The notes under the pieces were generated by a model, which was given only the letters and a program-made list of their open reading frames with translations, did not search any database and was not told the origin of the DNA. A stretch of 9,084 nucleotides of DNA from JAUWNJ01 sp034190305 (GTDB lineage Bacteria; Planctomycetota; Phycisphaerae; SM23-33). Of the stretch, positions 6,184 through 9,084 are shown one piece after another. The stretch lies in the NCBI GenBank assembly GCA_034190305.1, contig JAXHSV010000123.1, forward strand, positions 1-9,084. Reading direction: 5' to 3'. The number at the start of each line of letters is the position of its first letter. Positions within the stretch are counted from its first letter, which is position 1. Both the position numbers and the translations under genes were made by a program.

Positions 6184-7065
6184 CTATTGAAGCCGGGCCA
6201 GGCGATCTGTCACGATTTTCGCAAGGCGACCGCGCAATTTGGTGGTCAGCGTTGAGCTACCTATCATCTTCACGAATTCATCGCGCAGGTTGAGCAGATC
6301 GACAAGCTTGCCTTCGGCGTAGGTCGCGGCGATACCCACGTGGTCAGCGAAAGCCAGAAAGTCAGTTCGCTCCAGTCGGTTCCGCCTGCCGTTGACGGTT
6401 AGAGCAAGTTCTCCGTCTTCATCAGGGATCACCAGCCGCGACGAGACAAGGTCGTAGGCGGGGCTTATCGCAACGGTGCCTTCGGCGCTGGTCAGCAGGG
6501 AAAAATTCTTACGGTGAGCGTCGCCGTTGCCGATGGCGAAGTTGAAGATGGTCATCTCGAACAGCCGCTGGAGTTCCAGTGGCGCGAAGCGGCAATGCTC
6601 TTTGATGACATCGGCGATCTGCTCGTGGCTGCCGGCGTATTTGTCGGAGCCGCCGAGAATCTGGTGGATGTCCTCGCAGGCTAATTTCTCGATACGTCGG
6701 CCCTTCCTGAAGCGGTCGAACCGCTTTACCAGATACGCCGGCGACCCGTCTGCCAACTCCAGCAGCAGGCACGGGGCGATGTTCAAGCCAAACCGCCGGC
6801 CCATCTGCATGCAGAGATATTCGTTCTGCGGTAGTTCGGGAAAGTCCTGCGTTTGCGGCTTGAGGATGAACTGTCCGTCCTTAGCGACAGGGAGCAATTT
6901 CTCGCCTTCCAGTTGCACGGAGAGCTTTGGCTGTACACCGGAGATGCTGAGCTGGCCGGCCAGCTTCTGGGCCTCAATGGATATCTCATCCAGCGAGATG
7001 GGTATTGTCGGCCTGATCGGCTTGCCGAACATTATTCGAAGAGTTTTGGCGTCGTAGTCAATCAT
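6184..7065 (-). CDS. hipT: HipT-type Ser/Thr kinase toxin (HipA family, short form)
   Basis: This 293-residue HipA-family kinase lacks the N-terminal subdomain of full HipA, which is encoded separately by the preceding gene. The ATP-binding loop carries the S-I-S motif (residues 40-42) inside LSISGVQPKLS, the double serine described for HipT of HipBST systems. Other kinase residues are K69 in ILKP, catalytic D182 in GNGDAHRKN with N187, and metal-binding D205 in SPAYDLVS. The 23-residue gap between the two Asp matches HipA and HipT. HipT of enteropathogenic E. coli phosphorylates tryptophanyl-tRNA synthetase and blocks translation; the target here is unknown. The ATG at 7065 overlaps the end of hipS by 8 bases, and a GGGAGG site lies about 11 bases upstream. 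It looks intact and active. Length is somewhat below the E. coli HipT length of about 335. Confidence 0.9.
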   Translation of the reverse strand: MIDYDAKTLRIMFGKPIRPTIPISLDEISIEAQKLAGQLSISGVQPKLSVQLEGEKLLPVAKDGQFILKPQTQDFPELPQNEYLCMQMGRRFGLNIAPCLLLELADGSPAYLVKRFDRFRKGRRIEKLACEDIHQILGGSDKYAGSHEQIADVIKEHCRFAPLELQRLFEMTIFNFAIGNGDAHRKNFSLLTSAEGTVAISPAYDLVSSRLVIPDEDGELALTVNGRRNRLERTDFLAFADHVGIAATYAEGKLVDLLNLRDEFVKMIGSSTLTTKLRGRLAKIVTDRLARLQ

Positions 7066-7387
7066 CGCTATCAGATACCTCCCGCAGACTGACGGCTCCG
7101 ATACAGTCGCCGCAGGTGTGCATCAGCAGGCCAAAGGTATCGCGCTCATCCACCTTGATGGTTGGGGAGACAATCTTCAGATACCATCCCTCTGGCACCA
7201 GGCCGGCGAAGAATGAGAACAACGTTTCCGACTCGAACGGCTCGGCCTGCAATGGCAGCGTCAGCGAGATAGGCTCACCATCGACCAGGTACGATTCGTC
7301 GTAGATGAACCGGTAGCCGCCGTCGGCGAGTTCGGTGAGCCGTCCCGCCAGGCGGTTGCGATAGAACACGTCAGCCTGGCGGGTCAT
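7058..7387 (-). CDS. hipS: HipS-type antitoxin (HipA N-terminal subdomain-like protein)
   Basis: A 109-residue protein corresponding to the N-terminal subdomain of HipA, here a separate gene. In the E. coli HipBST system HipS is the actual antitoxin: it binds HipT and blocks its kinase, with a Trp residue reported as important. The fold signature is visible: VFYRNRLAGRLTE, then ISLTLPL, FFAGLVPEGW (W68 in PEGW), DTFGLLMHTCGDCIGAVSL. That last block is the L-x-x-x-G-D-x-x-G-A-V pattern shared by HipA N-termini. The ATG at 7387 overlaps the hipB stop as ATGA, and GAGGA lies just upstream, so translation is probably coupled. It ends by overlapping the start of hipT. The family is certain; the antitoxin role is inferred from gene order and from the split. 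Confidence 0.87.
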   Translation of the reverse strand: MTRQADVFYRNRLAGRLTELADGGYRFIYDESYLVDGEPISLTLPLQAEPFESETLFSFFAGLVPEGWYLKIVSPTIKVDERDTFGLLMHTCGDCIGAVSLREVSDSDD

Positions 7388-7578
7388 GATTTCGTCCTCA
7401 CGCCAAGCTCACAGCCGAACAGAGCGAGCACCTGGTTGACTTTGTCCAGCCGGGCCGTCGGTTTGCCCTGTTCCAGTTCACGCACAAATCGCAAGCCCAC
7501 GCCTGCCCGCTCAGCCATCTCGGCCTGGGTCAGCCCAGCCGACTTCCGCATCTTGATAACTTCCTTGGCCAATTCCAC
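7384..7578 (-). CDS. hipB: HipB-type helix-turn-helix regulator
   Basis: A 64-residue XRE/Cro-family protein. The helix-turn-helix runs from about residue 14 to 35 (GLTQAEMAERAGVGLRFVRE), followed by LEQGKPTARLDKVNQVLALFG, as in HipB and Y4mF-type antitoxins. In HipBST modules HipB is the DNA-binding member that represses the operon and strengthens neutralisation by HipS. The start is GTG at 7578; only a weak AGGGA lies upstream. A shorter version from the internal ATG (MRKSAGLTQ) would still hold the whole HTH. Three palindromes that are probably its operators lie at 7586-7599, 7660-7673 and 7732-7745. The gene overlaps hipS by 4 bases. It has no long C-terminal tail. Confidence 0.88.
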   Translation of the reverse strand: MELAKEVIKMRKSAGLTQAEMAERAGVGLRFVRELEQGKPTARLDKVNQVLALFGCELGVRTKS

Positions 7579-7585
7579 GCTGAAA

Positions 7586-7599
7586 GTCCCTATCGGGTA
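7586..7599. promoter_or_regulatory. HipB operator candidate 1
   Basis: GTCCCTATCGGGTA keeps the core CCC-TATC-GGG and one full TA-bearing arm; the other arm is changed (GT instead of TA). It lies 8 bases upstream of the hipB GTG and just after the -10 box, in the short leader, where bound protein would block transcription. Confidence 0.6.
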
Positions 7600-7618
7600 T
7601 AATACCAGACTTCACTCC

Positions 7619-7650
7619 ATTATAATCGGCTACTTGGCCTATTTAGTCAA
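7619..7650 (-). promoter_or_regulatory. Probable hipBST promoter
   Basis: On the minus strand, TTGACT (7650-7645) and a perfect TATAAT (7624-7619) face hipB, but the spacer is 20 bases, longer than the usual 16-18. This may make the basal promoter weak or activator-dependent. It lies between operator candidates 1 and 2, so bound HipB would flank it. An alternative -10 (TATTAT, within 7598-7603) has no matching -35 box. Confidence 0.5.
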
Positions 7651-7659
7651 GTTTATTTG

Positions 7660-7673
7660 TACCCTATCGGGTA
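7660..7673. promoter_or_regulatory. HipB operator candidate 2 (perfect copy)
   Basis: TACCC-TATC-GGGTA is a perfect 5-bp inverted repeat with a 4-base centre, directly upstream of the -35 box. Its layout recalls the TATCC-N8-GGATA operators bound by E. coli HipB. Confidence 0.65.
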
Positions 7674-7731
7674 TTAAAAGTGAGCATAGGGGGTGTTGCT
7701 GGCTTCAATTTGCCGTTGGAAGGCTATTTTA

Positions 7732-7745
7732 TACCCTATCGGGAC
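7732..7745. promoter_or_regulatory. HipB operator candidate 3
   Basis: TACCC-TATC-GGGAC has one perfect arm and one arm changed at its outer two bases. Its centre is 72 bases from candidate 2, which in turn is 74 bases from candidate 1. Confidence 0.55.
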
Positions 7746-7820
7746 CATTTTTGTAAGTGCTTGACAAACACAGGCCCATTCCTTTCAGGCTTTTTTCAAC
7801 TCGTGAATCTTGGCGGTTCG

Positions 7821-7925
7821 TCAAGAATGGCCATGATATGTCTGGCGCAATAGACTCGGCCTCGCCTCAAAATCAGAACTCCGAACACACTTATACGAGT
7901 TCGCCAAGCATAGTATTTCAGCCAT
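7821..7925 (-). pseudogene. 34-codon stub: cut-off start of a third operon gene
   Basis: The ATG at 7925 has a good ribosome binding site (AGAGGT, 5 bases upstream) and begins 13 bases after the DUF488 stop, the same spacing as between the radical SAM and DUF488 genes. The first 12 residues (MAEILCLANSYK) match, from memory, the N-terminus of a protein often placed beside DUF488 genes, which begins with a V/I-CLANS-x-K-x-GG segment (dual OB-fold family). After the lysine the sequence turns into CVRSSDFEARPS and stops at 7821, with no domain following. I infer that the gene was truncated near 7890. The alternative is a genuine short peptide, which I think less likely. Confidence 0.45.
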
Positions 7926-7938
7926 GATAACCTCTGTT

Positions 7939-8388
7939 TCATAGATGAACGATTCTGACATTTCCCCATTGTTTTTTGAGATACTCGGCGGCAAGCCGTC
8001 GATGACAGAAATCTGGGGGTGATTCACTACACAGCAAGCAAGCACCGTCGGCCTCGTCTTGAATCAATCGCTCATGAGGCCTCCTTTTTTCGATGAGTTC
8101 CAGGTACTCGCGCCTGTAAGCATCCCAGGAAATATGTCCCTTCTTGTACCCATCGAGGAGCAATTTCGTCGGGGCGAACTCTGGAAGGTGTTGATAGCCC
8201 GCCCCAAGGATGGACTGAAGGAAATACTCAAGGTCCTGCTGCTTCGTGAATCCCGACAGTTGCGAGCGGTTGAACAACCGGACGTCGAGTATCTTTCTGA
8301 CGTTGTTCCGGCGAAGGATTGCAAAGAACTGTTCAGCGCTCTTCCCGGCGAATCCAATGGTGTACAGGGTAATTTCAGAATGACGCAT
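7939..8388 (-). CDS. DUF488 family protein
   Basis: A 149-residue protein with the complete DUF488 pattern: LYTIGFAGKS at residues 8-17, ILDVRLFNRS, a central GAGYQHLPEFAP segment, and the Cys-rich LLCSESPPDFCHRR near the end. The conserved Cys and His suggest a redox or metal role, but the biochemical function is not established. The frame is open back to 8499. The ATG at 8388 is preferred because it precedes the family's N-terminal T-I-G-x motif and has AAAGGA 8 to 10 bases upstream. It starts 13 bases after the stop of the radical SAM gene, so the two form an operon. This pairing of DUF488 with an SPL-like radical SAM protein recurs in bacteria. Confidence 0.88.
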   Translation of the reverse strand: MRHSEITLYTIGFAGKSAEQFFAILRRNNVRKILDVRLFNRSQLSGFTKQQDLEYFLQSILGAGYQHLPEFAPTKLLLDGYKKGHISWDAYRREYLELIEKRRPHERLIQDEADGACLLCSESPPDFCHRRLAAEYLKKQWGNVRIVHL

Positions 8389-8401
8389 AAGCCATGTCCT
8401 T

Positions 8402-9084
8402 TCAAGGCGTTCCCAGCAGGTTGTGCTTACAGTGCCTGGCCGGGACGCCTTCACGCCGGCAGATGTCCAGGAACGGCTTGATGATTCGGCTGTTGGCAAC
8501 GTCGGCTGGAAGACGCCAGGCGCCGCCGCGGAAGATTAACCTCTGCGGAGCCGCGAGGAATTCGTAAACCTGTCGCATGGCCCGCATCGTGTCCGACAAA
8601 GGCCGGCTGCGGGGCTGGACGATCTTGGCTGCCGAATAAACCACGTAGCGAACGCCGACTTCTTTAGCGAATTGCACCAGGCCGGCCAGGTCGTCCAGGG
8701 TCTGGGCCTCGGTAAGCCCGAAGTCCGCCAATGTCCTGGTCGAACCTTCCCCAAAAGGTGACCGTGGAAACAGCGGATCAATCCGCAGCGCCAAGGGGAT
8801 GCCGGCTGCCCGGATCGCGCGGATGCCCTCCACGCGATCCTGAACATGCGGTGAATTGTGCTCATAGGCTGCCTTGGCTTCATCACGCCGGAACGCCAGG
8901 CTCACTTCGAGGCAGAATCCGGGCTGGCCGGTCCGCGCAAACTCCAGCCGGTACGGATGATTGCTCGGCAACTCGACCAGGCTGCGGAACAGGTCGATGT
9001 AATTGCGGCGTACAGCCAGCATCGGGTTCTTGGTAAGGACGGTAACCGTCGTGAAGCGATTGCGATGCGCCAGAACCTGCTCCA
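8402..9084 (-). CDS. SPL-like radical SAM protein (C-terminal part; gene continues past the right edge)
   Basis: The open frame continues past the internal ATG at 9022 to the window end, reading EQVLAHRNRFTTVTVLTKNP before the MLAVRRNYIDLF that follows. The true start is therefore outside. About 227 C-terminal residues are present. The pattern VTVLTKNP, then LEVSLAF, then the block GIRAIRAAGIPLALRIDPLFP and a GVRYVVYSAAKI strand is typical of the radical SAM barrel of spore photoproduct lyase-like proteins. The CxxxCxxC iron-sulfur motif must lie off the edge. Two cysteines near the end (ICRREGVPARHC) could bind metal. These SPL relatives linked to DUF488 are not spore proteins and their substrate is unknown. 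Confidence 0.8.
   Translation of the reverse strand, partial: EQVLAHRNRFTTVTVLTKNPMLAVRRNYIDLFRSLVELPSNHPYRLEFARTGQPGFCLEVSLAFRRDEAKAAYEHNSPHVQDRVEGIRAIRAAGIPLALRIDPLFPRSPFGEGSTRTLADFGLTEAQTLDDLAGLVQFAKEVGVRYVVYSAAKIVQPRSRPLSDTMRAMRQVYEFLAAPQRLIFRGGAWRLPADVANSRIIKPFLDICRREGVPARHCKHNLLGTP

Larger units (their letters stand above)
4629..7890. mobile_element. Putative decayed integrated region next to tRNA-Pro
   Basis: This stretch begins at the 3' end of tRNA-Pro. It holds a broken tyrosine recombinase, a gene-poor interval and a complete HipBST toxin-antitoxin operon, and ends where the third gene of the radical SAM-DUF488 operon is cut short. This arrangement is what an old island or several accessory insertions would leave. 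There are no flanking direct repeats or terminal inverted repeats that I can see, and the outer limits are only approximate. The region may be composite rather than one element. Confidence 0.35.

Noticed and set aside
5562..6293. Several open frames of 80-170 codons on both strands between the integrase junction and hipT
   Set aside because: None has a ribosome binding site, a domain or normal composition, and they overlap one another and hipT.
7586..7745. CRISPR-like array from the repeated CCCTATCGGG units
   Set aside because: The units are only 14 bases, palindromic, three in number and surround a promoter, which fits operators. No cas genes are present.
8389..8499. N-terminal extension of the DUF488 frame from 8499
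   Set aside because: The extra 37 residues overlap the end of the radical SAM gene and lack family similarity. The ATG at 8388 has a ribosome binding site.

Overview
This is a moderately GC-rich bacterial window. Four protein genes plus a tRNA look chromosomal and ordinary, and the right-hand part looks accessory. The style (GTG starts, weak or absent Shine-Dalgarno sites before some genes, this type of tyrosine recombinase) is compatible with a free-living Planctomycetota-like bacterium. That is an inference from composition and protein flavour; there is no marker gene here to settle it.

Left, chromosomal part (1-4628). A PfkB-family sugar kinase of 2-keto-3-deoxygluconate kinase type (84-1163, minus) is followed by about 660 bases without a supported gene. 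Next come folC (folate biosynthesis, 1839-3227, minus) and surE (nucleotidase, 3314-4081, minus). Each of these has its own TTGACA-type promoter, placed so close to the start codon that the mRNA would be nearly leaderless. A small two-helix membrane protein (4208-4495, plus) is divergent from surE. It is followed by a tRNA-Pro(GGG) gene (4554-4628) with its own promoter and a strong rho-independent terminator.

Middle part (4629-6183). Immediately after the tRNA terminator is a run of tightly packed hairpins (4679-4797) that folds on paper into two simple stem-loops and one branched three-way structure. Then comes the catalytic C-terminal part of a tyrosine recombinase (4883 to about 5434, minus). 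It has all the active-site residues visible but no credible N-terminal half, so it is probably a broken integrase fused to unrelated DNA. The tRNA-adjacent position fits an old integration site. The next 580 bases have no supported gene.

Right part (6184-9084). A tripartite HipBST-type toxin-antitoxin operon lies on the minus strand: hipB (7384-7578), hipS (7058-7387) and hipT (6184-7065), with overlapping genes. Its upstream region carries three copies of a TACCC-TATC-GGGTA palindrome at 72-74 base intervals, most likely HipB operators. Upstream of that is a second minus-strand operon: an SPL-like radical SAM protein (running off the right edge), a DUF488 protein, and a 34-codon stub with a good ribosome binding site. 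The stub appears to be the cut-off start of a third operon gene. The HipBST segment therefore seems to sit where the rest of that third gene used to be.
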